Assembly (NCBI GenBank): GCA_015698045.1
Contig: BLAL01000238.1
Location: 124,001 to 188,000, forward strand
DNA length: 64,000 nt
Reading direction: 5' to 3'
Source of the DNA: Rhizophagus clarus
Lineage: Eukaryota > Glomeromycota > Glomeromycetes > Glomerales > Glomeraceae
In this document: positions 1 to 11,453 of the stretch, one piece after another
Position numbering within the stretch: position 1 is the stretch's first letter
Layout: every line of letters starts with the position of its first letter
Made by a program: the position numbers and the translations under genes
Notes under the pieces: model-generated
Told to the model about the DNA's origin: nothing
Database searches by the model: none
What the model saw: only the letters and a program-made list of their open reading frames with translations

Positions 1-59
1 CCTTAATAAAACGTCTCATTAAAAAGGAAATTAAACAAATTTCGAAGTTCTATCTTCGA

Positions 60-1935
60 AATTTCTTCTAGGAATCTAACCGCGGACCTACAAAAGAAAG
101 AATAAGAAAATAAAGAACATTAGTAAATGTTCATTGAATAAAAAAACCCAAAAATTAAAAGTACCTTCGAGTGATGTATAGTATTTCGACGTCTAAAATC
201 TAAAAAGAAAGAAAAAATTGAACGTTAGTAATGTTCATTATAATAGAAGTAAAAAGAAATTTGAAAGTGATGAATTACCTTTGAATGAAGTCCAGGCTTC
301 GTCTGGACATAAAAAAATAAAAAACATCAAATGTTAGCAATGTTCGTTAAACAAAAAAATTAAATTTTTTTTTGAAGGCTATACCTTCAAAATAGTCTTC
401 GAAAATGGTTACTAGATCTAAAAAAGAAAAAATGGACGTTAATAAACATTCATTAATATTCGTTAAATAAAAACAAAAAAAATAAAACAAAGACCTTACC
501 TTCGAATAGAGTCCAGTCTTCGAAATGGAACATCTGGATCTAAAAAAATAAAAAAACGAATGTTAGTAACGTTCATTAAAATAAAATAAAAAAAAAGTAA
601 AAATTTTTGAAAATATTATACCTTCGAAATATCATAGTCCGTCTCTAAAGGAGTTCCAGACTTAACAAATAAAAAAAATGAATATTAGTAACGTTCGTTT
701 AAAAAAACAAAAAAAAATAATAATTTTTGAAGATATTATACCTTCGAAATATCATAGTCCACCCTCTAAAGGAGTTCTGGACCTAAAAAAGAAAGAAAAT
801 GAACATTAGTTAACATTCGTTGAAATAATAAAAAAAAAGATACTTCAAAGTTTCTTTATCTTCGAAATACTATGGTCCACTTCAAATTAGAGTTCTGGAC
901 CTAAAAAACGAAATAAAACATTAGTAATGTTTCATAAAATAAAAATATAAAAAAAAAAAATTTATTTTGAAGTTTTTTTACCTTTGAAATAACTCAATCC
1001 ATTTCTTCCAGACCTAAAAAAGAAAGAAAACAAATATTAGTTAATGTTCGTTGAAATAAAAGTAAAAAAAAAAATTATTATTTTTTTTTTTACTTACAGT
1101 AGTCTGCCTATAAAGAACTTTCAGACCTAAAAAATAAAAAAATAAATATTAGTAATGTTCATTTAAATAAAACAAAAAAAATAATAATTTTTGAAGATAT
1201 TTTATCTTTGAAATATCATATAGTCCGCCTCTAAAGGAGTTTTAGACTTAAAAAAAAAAGAAAATGAACGTTAGTTAACGTTTATTGAAATTAAAGTAAA
1301 AAAAATTGTTTTTTTTACTTAATGGTCTGCCTTGAAATGAAGTTCCAGACCTAAAAAAAGGGATAAAAGCGAAATGTTACTAACGTTTTGCTAAAATACA
1401 ATAAAAAAATGATTTTTTTTTACTTAAAGTGGTCTGCCTCGAAATGGAGTTTTGGGACCTAAAAAAAAGGAAAAAAAGCAAAACGTTACTAACGTTTCGC
1501 TAAAATACAAAAAAAAACAATTTTTTTTTTTACTTAAAGTGGTCCGCCTTGAATGGAGTTCCAGACCTAAAAAAAGAAGAAAAGCGAAACGTTACTAATG
1601 TTTCGCTAAGATATAAAAAAAATGTATTTTTTTTTACTCTTAAAGTAGTCTGCCTCAAAATGGAGTTCCGGGACCTAAAAAAAAGAAAAAAAAGTGAAAC
1701 GTTACTAACATTTTGCTAAAATACAAAAAAAAACTTATTTTTTTTTTTACTTGAAGTGGTCTACCTTGAAATGAAGTTCCAGACCTAAAAAAAAAAAAAA
1801 GAAATCAAACATTAGTTAACGTTTGTTAAATTAAATCAATAAAAAAATCTGGAGCAGTACTTTAGTTTTCGGACCCCAAAAAAAATTAAAAATAACAAAA
1901 AAAAAGTCTGGAGCTGTACTTTGACTTCCGGACCT
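60..1935 (-). repeat. Tandem array A of exon-intron-like units (about 15 units, period about 105-122 bp)
   Basis: Read on the minus strand, each unit has a T-rich tract ending in TTTTTTAG, an exon-like core of about 24-41 nt (often starting GTCTGGAAC and ending TTTCGAAG) and then a donor-like GTAAGG, GTATAA or GTAAAA. Donor dinucleotides lie near plus positions 163, 277, 383, 498, 620, 740, 980, 1096, 1317, 1422, 1532, 1636 and 1749; those near 858 and 1203 are mutated. Between donor and acceptor many units carry a TTACTAAT/TACTAAC-like branch site inside a short palindrome (GAACGTTACTAACGTTC type). Core lengths are mostly not multiples of three (for example 35, 33, 40, 39, 41, 32), so an intact protein-coding series is not shown. 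It may be a decayed multi-exon gene, a set of alternative micro-exons, or a satellite that grew from an intron-exon unit. Confidence 0.6.
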
Positions 1936-2000
1936 AAAAAAATATAAAAATCGAACATTTATAATGTTCGTTAAATAAATTAATATACTTGAAGACTTTA

Positions 2001-2170
2001 ACCTTCGAAATGGAGAGTCCAGAGCCGTTCTTCAGTGTCAAGGACCTCTAACTTTCGAAATGGAGAGTCCAGAACTGTTCTTCAGCATCAAGGATCTCTA
2101 CCCTTTGAAGTGGAGAGTCCAGGGCTGTTCTTTAACATCCAGAATCTCTAACCTTCGAAATAAAGTCTGG
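2001..2170. repeat. 50-bp tandem repeat, three copies plus a partial one
   Basis: Copies start at 2001, 2051, 2101 and (partial) 2151, each opening with a form of ACCTTCGAAATGGAGAGTCC. They share the CTTCGAA core and the AGTCCAGA segment with array A but lack its intron part, so they look like an exon-only amplification at the upstream (minus-strand) end of that array. The 50-nt period is not a multiple of three. Confidence 0.75.
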
Positions 2171-2314
2171 AAAGGGCTTTGGGCTCGTCCAAAACTTAGA
2201 AAAGAAGCTACAAAAAAAAAAATTTTTAAAATAGCTTCGCAAGACAGATCTTGCCATTTTTATCTGTAAAACTTCAAAATTTGAAAACTTCCTAATTTCT
2301 CGTTCATCCTGCAC
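2132..2314 (-). pseudogene. Exon-like open stretch at the head of array A
   Basis: A 60-codon minus-strand open stretch covers the first (3'-most on the plus strand) partial 50-bp repeat and the sequence next to it. A good acceptor (poly-T then GTAG) lies near 2207-2222 on the minus strand and a GAAG|GTTAGA donor-like junction near 2150, so a real exon could be shorter. The reading frame closes at a TAA inside the 50-bp repeats. No protein family is recognised. It may be the upstream exon of the array A unit series, but this is inference. Confidence 0.25.
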
Positions 2315-2939
2315 TTTATAACCATAAGTAAAAAATTTTTGTTTGAATCTGGAACTTGTACCTTTAGCATTCTGTCAAACATTGGAAAACTTGTCTTAAA
2401 GACTTCGAACCTTATAAAGAAACAGTATTTTTTATTTTTTTTTTTAAAAAAAAATTATTCTTAAAATCTGATTATCTGACAAGCTTTAAAGCTTAAAAAA
2501 GAATCCATTAAAAATTTATTTTTTTTTTCTTTGGTATCTTTAAACAAATTAATTTTTTTAAGGCGTTAAAAATTATTTCTTTAAAAGAATTATTTCTTTA
2601 AAAGTGTTATAAAATTATTTCTTTAAAGTAATAGAAAAAAATTGTTTCTTTAAAAAAGTTTAAAAAATTAGTGATGTAAAGTTTATCAAAATAAATATGC
2701 AAAGTTTATTAAATTAAAGAAGAAAATTGTAAAAATCTTTAAAGATTTTTGTACAAAGTATTTTTAAAAATCTGCAATTTTGGAGATTATCACAAATTTT
2801 TCATAAAAAAATCTTTGAAAAAATAAAAAAAATAATTTCTGCAGTATTGCGCAGATTCTTAACAAAATTGCATTAAAAAAATGCGGCAATCTGCTAAAAT
2901 CGCAGATCACCACAGATCTGAACTGATATAACTTTCCCA
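2271..2939. other. AT-rich spacer
   Basis: Short imperfect TTATTTCTTTAAA repeats lie around 2570-2660, and an AT-rich stretch with repeated 'cgcagat/gcagatt' words at 2840-2925. No gene is visible. Confidence 0.5.
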
Positions 2940-5050
2940 ATGATCATAATGTTTTACGAACTTTACTTCAACTTTGCGAAGGCATAACTATGACCACGTC
3001 TACAGCAGCTAACTTATTTGAATGTTTATCTGAATACTGAATAGACACTGGACTTTTAACAGTTAAACTCAAAGCTTCTACACAATAAAATGAGCCCTGA
3101 ATGTGATAATTAGAATCTCGTCATAATAATTGATATGATATCTATTATGTTTACTAATATTAAAATGACCAAAGTGTATATGAGTACACTTATGTTACTT
3201 AGAAAAATTATTCTCAAAGTGTATAAAACAATTATCTTAATATGATATCTTCATATTTAGGGATCATACAATAAATAGTAGCAGCTAACACGATAACTAT
3301 CTTAAGTCACTGGTCTTTACATATTTTTTAGAATCTTTCATATTTTCAGCACTTGATTAAGTTGCATATAATTTTGAGAATCATATTGAGGGGATTAATA
3401 AAGTGCACCAATTAGCATTAAAGGAGACTACAGATAAAGGAAAATCAAAATGTACTGATTCTGTTATTGACTTATTTAATATGAAAATAAATATGAATGG
3501 TATGCATTAATCAACAGCATCCTCTAATGCAAAATTAAGTACTGTTCTTTCTACTTCCCCTGATAATGATACCTTCTAAAAACAGACTCTGTCTAAGAAC
3601 TAACAAAAAAAATTGAAGAAGTAACAGAAGGCTAAGGAAAAAATAGCATTTCTTAAGAAGAACAGCTAATCCTTCTTTTCAATTATATTACCTGGTTCTA
3701 CCTTTGATAGTTAAGCTTCAAAACTGTATGAGATCAAGATATCAGACTCAACTTCATTGCTAAAATGTCTTGATATAAGTAATAATAAAGTTGTGATATT
3801 TATCAATAAAAAATCTAAAGCAAAAGGCAGCATAGGAGACAACAACTTAATTCGTAATCTGCAACAGAAGTAGAGATCGGCAATAATAAAATTCAGGGCT
3901 AAATTTACCAAATTTGGGGATATCTAAAGCAGGGCAAATCACGTAATCATAGTAAAATGTGTCACACCTTCTACTCTTTCATTTTTATTAAGTATTCTGG
4001 CGACTTAGAAATTTTTGGTTAATAAAATCCTATATGTCACACCACTATTTGTTACATTCGCAATTTCTTAATACCGTAATGCAGGCCAAAAATCTGTATA
4101 AATCAGATGACTTACCCTCACTTTAGATGATCCTCAAATTTGGTAATATTTATGTAGATTATAATTATTCATAAGAGGATTACGCAATCATTTACATAGG
4201 AAATATAAAGGGGAAATCACATTAATAGATAACCAATTACTGAAACTTGTTATTCATAAAAATCTTTTTCTCAAAATCATTTCTTAAAAACTTTTATCAG
4301 ATATAACATGAGATTCTCCATATGCCGATCATTTCTCTACTTTTATTATGGATCACTAATTAATTATCACAGGTTACTGATCAGATGAAACTAAGAAGAT
4401 TTTGCTGGACCTAATGATATATGATATTCCAGCCAAGTGGACCAATTATAAACTCTTCATAGAACTTAATAAATAGGAAAAAAAGGTATCAATTAGCATG
4501 CAAGTGTAAAAGAAATATCAAACTGCAAGGGTAAAACTGACATCTAATTATAATTGCCTCAAAGCTTACAATAATAGTGATTGGATAGTATTACTTGGAA
4601 TTCTCACTGTCTAATGGTATCCTACTACATAGAGTCTTTCTGAACGTAAATAGTGCAAGAAATTTCAAGCTATTATCACTAACATTCCAGATAACATGAC
4701 CACTGAATCGCTCTTTTTGAGTGATTCATCAAGTTCATTTCTCAACAACTGAACGCTAATCTAAAATCATTCAAAATTATAAAAGAGCAAAATTGATCAC
4801 GCATATTGATTAACTACTTTGTAATATAGAATGTGCTATCTCAACAACTAGCCAAAAAATAAGCATAAAAGAACATCAAATTATCTTGTACTGCTACTTC
4901 ACACCATTTTTACACTCTAACAAATGTACATCTAATAGTTTGCTTAAGGGAGCCAAATCTTTATTTAACAAGCAGGCCAGTTCTTTCAAAATAGTGACTG
5001 AAACTAACTGTACCATAGGTTGAAAGCTGCCAAATCAGAAATCATTTAGA
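2940..5050 (+). pseudogene. Decayed retroelement-like or multicopy protein relic (copy 1)
   Basis: Broken plus-strand frames encode recognisable protein-like stretches interrupted by many TAG/TAA codons and frameshifts. Segments near 4415-4470 (YDIPAKWTNY) and 4630-4700 (SLSERK, FQAIITNIPDN) match, in the same order, the relic inside 26080-28222 (YDILAKWDSY, NLAECK, FQAVITDI). Several stops sit where glutamine or tryptophan would be expected (CAG/CAA/TGG changed to TAG/TAA), as expected from C-to-T decay. The parent protein is unknown to me; a gag/ORF1-like protein of a retroelement is possible because the second copy is retroposed. No poly(A) tail or target duplication was found here. Confidence 0.45.
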
Positions 5051-5640
5051 CTATTTTATAGGAGTCTAGATGATTCCCAATTTTTTTTAATTTATTTTAT
5101 CAGAGTACCCAATTGGTAACTTTAAAATAATGTAAATCAAGTATATTTAGGTTATCAATAAAATTGGCCTATTGTTATCTGGTTTTTTTTATTTACTTGT
5201 TTGGATTAACCTATTGGTATCTATTTTTCTTATTTGGCAGCTTACTGATTGATATCATTTTTACTAATTGTAACAATTTATGTACATAATTTACTAAATT
5301 GTAATCAATAGGTTATGCCTGATTGCAAAAAATTTAATATTTAAAATCAAATACATGCTTTTAATCGATTCTTAATTGCTATCTAATTGTCAATTTTATT
5401 ACTACTGATTTATATTGCTAATTTTATTTTAATTAATTACAAATGCCAAATTAATGAATTATTACAAAATTATATTACATTATTATTCGCTATTCTAAAT
5501 ATTCTACTATAATATTTAGCTAATTTGCTTAATCAATAGAATATTAATAATGCTTAAATTTCTTCTTGTCAAGATGTCTCATCAGTTCTGACTTTTAAGG
5601 ATTTTATTATAAAAAAATAGAACACTGTCAGTAATGCTTA
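5051..5640. other. AT-rich spacer with dispersed 'gattaacctattggtatc' words
   Basis: The repeated words 'aacctattggtatct', 'ggttatcaataaaa' and 'ttgtaatcaataggtta' resemble repeat copies near 9060-9118 and 41750-41830. No gene is visible. Confidence 0.4.
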
Positions 5641-7290
5641 CTAACGTTCCAATTTGAAAAAATTTTCATTTGAGTGTTGATTCTGAGGCGTCTGGAGAGA
5701 TTTACAATTCTGATAGCCCAAATAATTAAGTTGACATCTGAATTTTAAAGAAAGAAAGAAAAAAAGATTAGTATTAAAAATTAAAAGAAAAACAATTAGA
5801 AAAAGCTTACCAGTTTGAAATTGCAACTACAAAAGAATCTGAAAGCTACAAAAAAAAGTGGAAGGCCATTAGTATATGCCTATATGCTTTCTATTTTAAA
5901 AAAGCTTTTTTTTTAAACTTATCAGTCCAAAATGGTTCAAAGAGTCCAGATGTTACAAAAAAAATAAAGTAAAAGGTTAGTATAATGCGTATGCACCTTT
6001 TACTTAAAAAAAATAAATTTTTTTTAAGCTTACCAGTCTGAAATGACATCCAAAAGAATCCAAAAGTTACAAAAAATAAAATAAAATAGAAGGTTAGTAT
6101 AATGCTTATACACCTATTTAAAAAAAAAATGAAAAAATATATTTTTTTTTAAGCTTATCAATTCAAAATGTCATTTAAAGAGTCTGAAAGTTACAAAAAA
6201 TAAAATAAAGTAGAAGATTAGTATAATGCTTATACATCTTTTTAAAAAAAAAAATGAAAAAATATATTTTTTTTAAGCTTACCAGTCTGAAATGGCATCC
6301 AGAGAGTCTGAAAGCTATAAAAAAAAAATAAAGTAGAAGGTTAGTATAATACTATATGCCTTCTACTTAAAAAAAATGAATAATAATTTTTTTTTTAAGC
6401 TACTATATGCCTTCTACTTAAAAAAAATGAATAATAATTTTTTTTTTAAGCTTACCAATTTGAAATAGCATCCAAAACTATAAAAATAAATAAAGAGAAG
6501 ACATCTATATACCTTCTACTTAAAAAAAATGAAAAATTATTTTTTTATTTAATTTACCAGTCTGAAATGATGTTTAGGAAGTCCAGAAACTATAAAAAAA
6601 TAAACAAAAAGAAGGTTAGTATAATATCTATACATATTCTACTTAAAAAAAATAATAAATTTTTTTTTTATTTAAACTTACCAGTCTAAAATGGTATTCG
6701 GACTACAAAAAAAAGTAGAAGGCCATTAGTATATACCTATACATCTTCTATTTAAAAAAAAATAATTTTTTTTTTATTTAACTTACTTGTTTGAAATGAT
6801 GTCTTTAACTTAAAAAAAAATGAGTTTTTTTTTATTTAACTTATTATAGGTCTGAAATGGCATTCAAGAGGTCTAGAACCTATAAAAAAAATAAAGTAGA
6901 AGGTTAGTATAACATATATATGCCTCTACTTAAAAAAAATAAATTTCTTTTTTTTTTATTTAACTTACCAGTCTAAAATGATGTTTAGGAGGTCTAGAAA
7001 TTATAGAAATAAATAAACTAGAAAGTTAGTATAATGCCTATACACTTTCTACTTAAAAAAAAAATAATAAATTTTTTTTTATTTAAGCTTACCAATCTGA
7101 AATGGTGTTCAGGAAGTCTAGAAGTTATAAAAAACAAAGTAGAACTGTAAAAGATTAGTATAACATTTATACTCTTCTACTTAAAAAAAAAATTTTTACT
7201 TTTTTTAAGATTACCAGTCTGAAATAGCATCCAAGAAGTTAAAATAAGTAGAAAATTAATATAGTATAATGCTTATACATTTTCTACTTA
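5641..7290 (-). repeat. Tandem array B of exon-intron-like units (about 13 units, period about 100-125 bp)
   Basis: On the minus strand each unit reads: T-rich tract, TATAG or TTCTAG acceptor, a 21-35 nt core ending in CATTTCAGACTG, then a strong GTAAGCTT/GTAAGTT donor. Donors lie near plus 5809, 6032, 6281, 6454, 6556, 6680, 6785, 6967, 7091 and 7213, with decayed ones at 5921 and 6157. A branch-point-like TATACTAACC (plus GGTTAGTATA) occurs in nearly every unit, for example near 5976, 6093, 6340, 6617, 6902 and 7024, at a sensible distance before the acceptor. Flanking the branch site, AGTAGAAGG and CCTTCTACTT form an inverted pair. The lowest-coordinate unit (about 5641-5740) is a longer terminal-exon-like segment with an open frame after an AATTCAG acceptor. 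Core lengths are not consistently multiples of three. Confidence 0.65.
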
Positions 7291-7320
7291 AAAAAAAATT
7301 ATATATATATATATTTTTAA

Positions 7321-7990
7321 ACTGACTATTTAATTTTTTTTATTTTATTTAGAATAATTGAAAAAAAAAATCATTAATTCAGATTTATATGATTGATTAT
7401 AGCAGTTAATTTATTAAAATAATGATTGATTCAATCGATTATTTGAATTAAAGCACATAACAAGATTAATTGATCAATTATCATATAATCAATCTTTTTC
7501 TTCTCTGTTAAAAAGCCTTTTAAAATAATTAATAGGAATGACGTCTAAGTTCTATCATAAGTTCTATTAAGTATTTTTTTTTTCTTTATTTCTTTTAACA
7601 AACAGTTTCTAACAGTTCATTTTTTTTTATTTTTAGGTGATTATTTGACTTTATAGATATGGAATTTTGGTAAATATTTCAAAATGATTAATTTTTTATA
7701 CTGTATCTTTGTCTTTTTAACAAACTTTACTAATAATTTGTTATTTTTTCTTTTGATTCTTTGTGTCTTTTTGGAAGAGAATTTTGGTAAGGTTTTTTTT
7801 ATTTTTTATTTTTTACTTTTTATATTTTTTACTTTTTTAATAAAATATTTTGCTAACAGGCTAACAGTTTCATTTTTTATTTTAAGTCCAAAACTCATAT
7901 TATATTTCGAGGCATAATATCATGTATGGTTAAACTATTGGCTTTTTAGACAAGAGATTATATAAAGCGTAAATGATAAGTTTCTTTGCA
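7321..7990. other. AT-rich spacer
   Basis: The 77-codon open stretch at 7684-7917 is almost entirely F/L/I/Y from T-rich sequence and is not judged a gene. Nothing else is supported. Confidence 0.4.
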
Positions 7991-7994
7991 ATAC

Positions 7995-8190
7995 TACCAT
8001 ATTATAGATACCACCAAATTCAAAATAATTTGGGATTATGGTAGCCCAAATATACAAATCCAAATTAATTTACAAATTATATATATAAATTTTGCAATTT
8101 GTACATTTGGGATTTGGGAATTATGGCTGTCAAAATGTACAAATTAATTTGGGATTTACTTAAAATAATTTGGGTGGCATCTATATACCA
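7995..8190. mobile_element. Foldback/MITE-like inverted repeat
   Basis: The left arm (7995-8030, ATAGATACCACCAAATT) and the right arm (8160-8190; reverse complement ATAGATGCCACCCAAATT) are imperfect inverted copies. Internal 'aatttgggatt' and 'tacaaattaattt' words add to the foldback. No coding capacity. Family and target duplication are not resolved. Confidence 0.5.
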
Positions 8191-9785
8191 TATATTTGTT
8201 TTTTAAATGAAAATGCTAATGTAAAATTTTTTTTCGTCTCTTATAGGCTCAATCAGAAATATTTGATTTAAAAATAATAAGTTTCAAAACTTACTTATTT
8301 TAACAGAAATGATACTTATTTAGAGTATTTTTATTAATAATAAGAAGTAGTAAAAAGTTATGTTTAATTCTTTTCTTATATACATTTCAAGATGAATGGA
8401 AGTAATATTTTTTTTATCAGAATGTTCACCTGTTTCATGTAAATATTTCACAAGTATTTATTTATTATTAATCCTTTAGCAAGTAATTGTGGTCATGTAA
8501 TTGAAAGTAAACTTTAGTACAGATTAAACATTATATTTTAATATATAAATAATACAATAAAATAATCAGTACTATTTAATATAACATAATTTAACAATAA
8601 ATAAATAATTGTTATTTACTATACTAGTAGTAAATAAATGGATTATCATCTGAAGGATAATAACTCATTGATTACTACATATAGTATAGTAAATAATTTT
8701 TTTATCATCCTGGATATACTAATTGGTTTGCCAGTTTATAACTGGTGGAAAAAATCCTAAATACCAATTAGTAGTCAGGTGATAAACCTTATTATAAACA
8801 ATTATTATTAATTTACTAGTATATCATTCTAGGTTTTTTTTGGTAATTAATTGACAAATAACTCTAAAATAGTTTAATTTTTATATTAATATTATTAGAT
8901 TAATAAACAAATCAGTCTAATAATCATCAATTAGTATATGTTGATTGAATTCAGTTTTATAAATAATAATAATTATATATCAAACTGAATAATAACTATT
9001 GAATTATTACCTAATTTATTCAAATTAAAAAATATGATTAATTCAGCTAACCTAATTTTTTATATAGTTATCAATCAGGTATGTACCTTATTGATTACTA
9101 AATTTTGGCTAACCTATTAAACTGTCCAATACCTTTAAACCAAAAAAAAAAAAAATTTAAAATATAATTTAAATAAACTTGTTTATATTTAAATACTTAA
9201 ATTATACTTAAAGTGAATTTTAAATATAATTTAAATGTATTTTTTATATATTTAAAATATTCTTAAAATATACTTAAATTAAAAATAAGTATTATATAAA
9301 TATATTTTTTATACATTTAAATTATACTTAAAATTCAATTTAAGTATAATTTAAATATTTGGCTAAAAAAAACAAGTACATTTAAAATACATTTTAAGAT
9401 TATTTAAGTATATTTAAAGTATATTATAAGTATACCATAAATTAAAATTGATACTTATTTTAAATATATTTTAATAATAATTTAAGTATATTTTAAGTAC
9501 AATTACTTTTCATAAGGTTATATATACTACTTTGTAACTTTACTTCATATAATAATATACAGTCTATAATTAATAAAATTTAGTTAATTGAGACTTTTTC
9601 ATATGTTAATATCTGTCTCACATTAACAATTTGTTATATAGTATTTTTCATTATATTGAAATTTGCTATAAACAGGAATGACTATATTACTTTTGTAATA
9701 ATTTATTATTTATTTCTTTTAAAATAATATATTTTTGTGATAATATTTTATTTTGTTTATTTTACTATAAATTATTTTTATAATG
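8191..9785. repeat. AT-rich repeats and palindromes
   Basis: A foldback lies around 8610-8700 (TTTACTATACTAGTAGTAAAT versus TACATATAGTATAGTAAA). A second repeat at 9058-9118 (TATATAGTTATCAATCAGG then TTATTGATTACTAAATTT) recurs at 41755-41812. 9150-9510 is a run of TAAATATAATTTAAAT/ACTTAAATTATACTTAA palindromic words. 9560-9690 (CATATGTTAATATCTGTCTC) recurs at about 32040-32155. No gene is seen. Confidence 0.5.
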
Positions 9786-11453
9786 TACACTACCTACTCA
9801 AAAGTTTAGGACCACCCGGCAAATTAACAAAAATCATGATTCTTTTATCATTCAGTATTTTATTATAATACTGAAAAATCATATATGATAATTTTACTAA
9901 ACAAATTATAATTTTTCGTAATTAAATCATAAATTTACAAAATTATTAGACAATTTATTATATTAACTATTTTTTTAATCGTTTTTTAATGAAATAAATA
10001 AAAATTATTAAGTTTAATAATGAAATTTTTTTTTACAAGTTGTATTATATAAATTATATTTATTGAAAAACTATTGTCACATATAGCTTAATAAAAAAAA
10101 CCCAGCTCATAATTTTACAGATTTAAGAATTAAGCTTATTACTGAAGTTGCTTAATAAAAAAATCATTTTTTTTTAAAGAAAAACGAAAATAAAAATTAA
10201 TTTTATAAAAAAAATTTTATTAAAAATTTATTAAAATTATTCATCAATACCTTGTAGTATAGCCACGAGCCTTTATTACTGCATCTATTCAACGATTCAT
10301 GCTCTCAACGAGTTTTTGATAAACCTCACGTTGAATTTGTAACCAACATTCCTGAAGAAGTGACTCTAATTCTCCTAAATTCTTCGGACTATTTGTTCTT
10401 GCTCGAATATAGCGTTCAAGCTCATCCCACATATGTTTGATCGGATTAAAATCGGGACTTTGTCCTGCCCATGGAAGTTGAGTTATTGCCACTTCTTCCA
10501 TAAAAGTCCGTGTCCTTAAACTTGTATGAATTGGTGTATTGTCTTGCTGAAAAAAATACTCACCATTTTCTTCCTCAAATTGCTCTAAAAATGGTATTAC
10601 ATGTTAGCCAAGGATCTCTTGTACGTATCTTTCACTATCAACCCGACCATCAATTCTTACTAAAGGGTCCAACCCATACCAGCTAAAACACCCCCATATC
10701 ATTACACCACCTCCACCATGTTTTATGGTCGGAACAAGGCAATTTACATCATGACTTTCCTTCGGGAGACGCCATACATGAATTTTTTTATCACTTTGAA
10801 ACAAAGTGAACCTAGATTCGTCACTCCACACAACCTTTTTCCAGTCATTTATTGTCCAAAAACGTCTTTCACGAGCCCAAGATAAACGAATTTTCCGGTT
10901 AGGCTCACTTATGAGAGGTTTTCTGAGAGCAGTACGACTATGATATCCCATTTCATACAGTGTACGCCTTACTGTGCTTTTGCTTACTTCTTTTCCAGTT
11001 GATTCAATAAAATCTTTTTGCATTTTTTCTGCCGAAATACGACGGTTTTGGGTAAGAACAACTTTAAGATGTCGCTTATCACGTTCATTTAATTTTTTGG
11101 GGCGTCCGCTTCGTGAAGCAACAGTTAAAGCACCTGTTTTATGATATTTTGTTATAATATTATGGATAGTAGTCTTTCCATAGCCAGTTTTTCTTGAAAT
11201 CGTTCTTTCTGAATCTCCAGCATCATGAAAACCAATAACTCTCCCACGTTCGAAAGTTGATAATTCTTTTGTTTTGGCCATTTTATTACACTTAACAAAG
11301 AAATGAAGAAAAAATAAACATTACGCATGATGATTACTATTTATTTATCATTATTGTAATACAAAATCCCTTATTTTTATTACACAAAATCCATTTTTGT
11401 CGCACATTTTGAAAATCATTAGGGTGGTCCTAAACTTTTGAGTAGGTAGTGTA
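9786..11453 (-). mobile_element. Tc1/mariner element with TA target duplication
   Basis: A 1664-bp element (9788-11451) is bounded by near-perfect inverted ends of about 30 bp; the left end begins CACTACCTACTCAAAAGTTT and the right end is its reverse complement. A TA dinucleotide flanks each end (9786-9787 and 11452-11453), as expected for Tc1/mariner. It contains one transposase reading frame on the minus strand, broken by a single stop. Confidence 0.93.
10289..11281 (-). pseudogene. Tc1-type transposase with one in-frame stop and catalytic Glu replaced by Lys
   Basis: The frame opens at 11281 with two helix-turn-helix regions (residues about 1-110; TFERGRVIGF and SKSTVRRTL) and continues to a TAA at 10604-10606 after 225 codons. 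The same frame then stays open from 10603 to the natural stop at 10289, so one nonsense codon splits an otherwise full-length protein of about 330 residues. DDE-domain landmarks are WSDESRF (first Asp) and FFQQDNTPIHTS (second Asp). The third block reads SPDFNPIKHMWDELER, where the family normally has NPIE, so the catalytic Glu is Lys. The change fits GAA to AAA at a CpG (ATCGAA to ATCAAA). The element should not be able to supply active transposase. The start Met is the first in the frame and sits shortly inside the right inverted end. Confidence 0.92.

Noticed and set aside
60..1935. CRISPR-like array
   Set aside because: The sequence is eukaryotic, units diverge throughout, and there are no constant repeats with unique spacers; the structure is explained by exon-intron-like units.
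7684..7917. 77-codon hydrophobic open stretch that could look like a membrane protein
   Set aside because: It is nearly all F, L, I and Y from a T-rich tract, with no polar loops or conserved motif.
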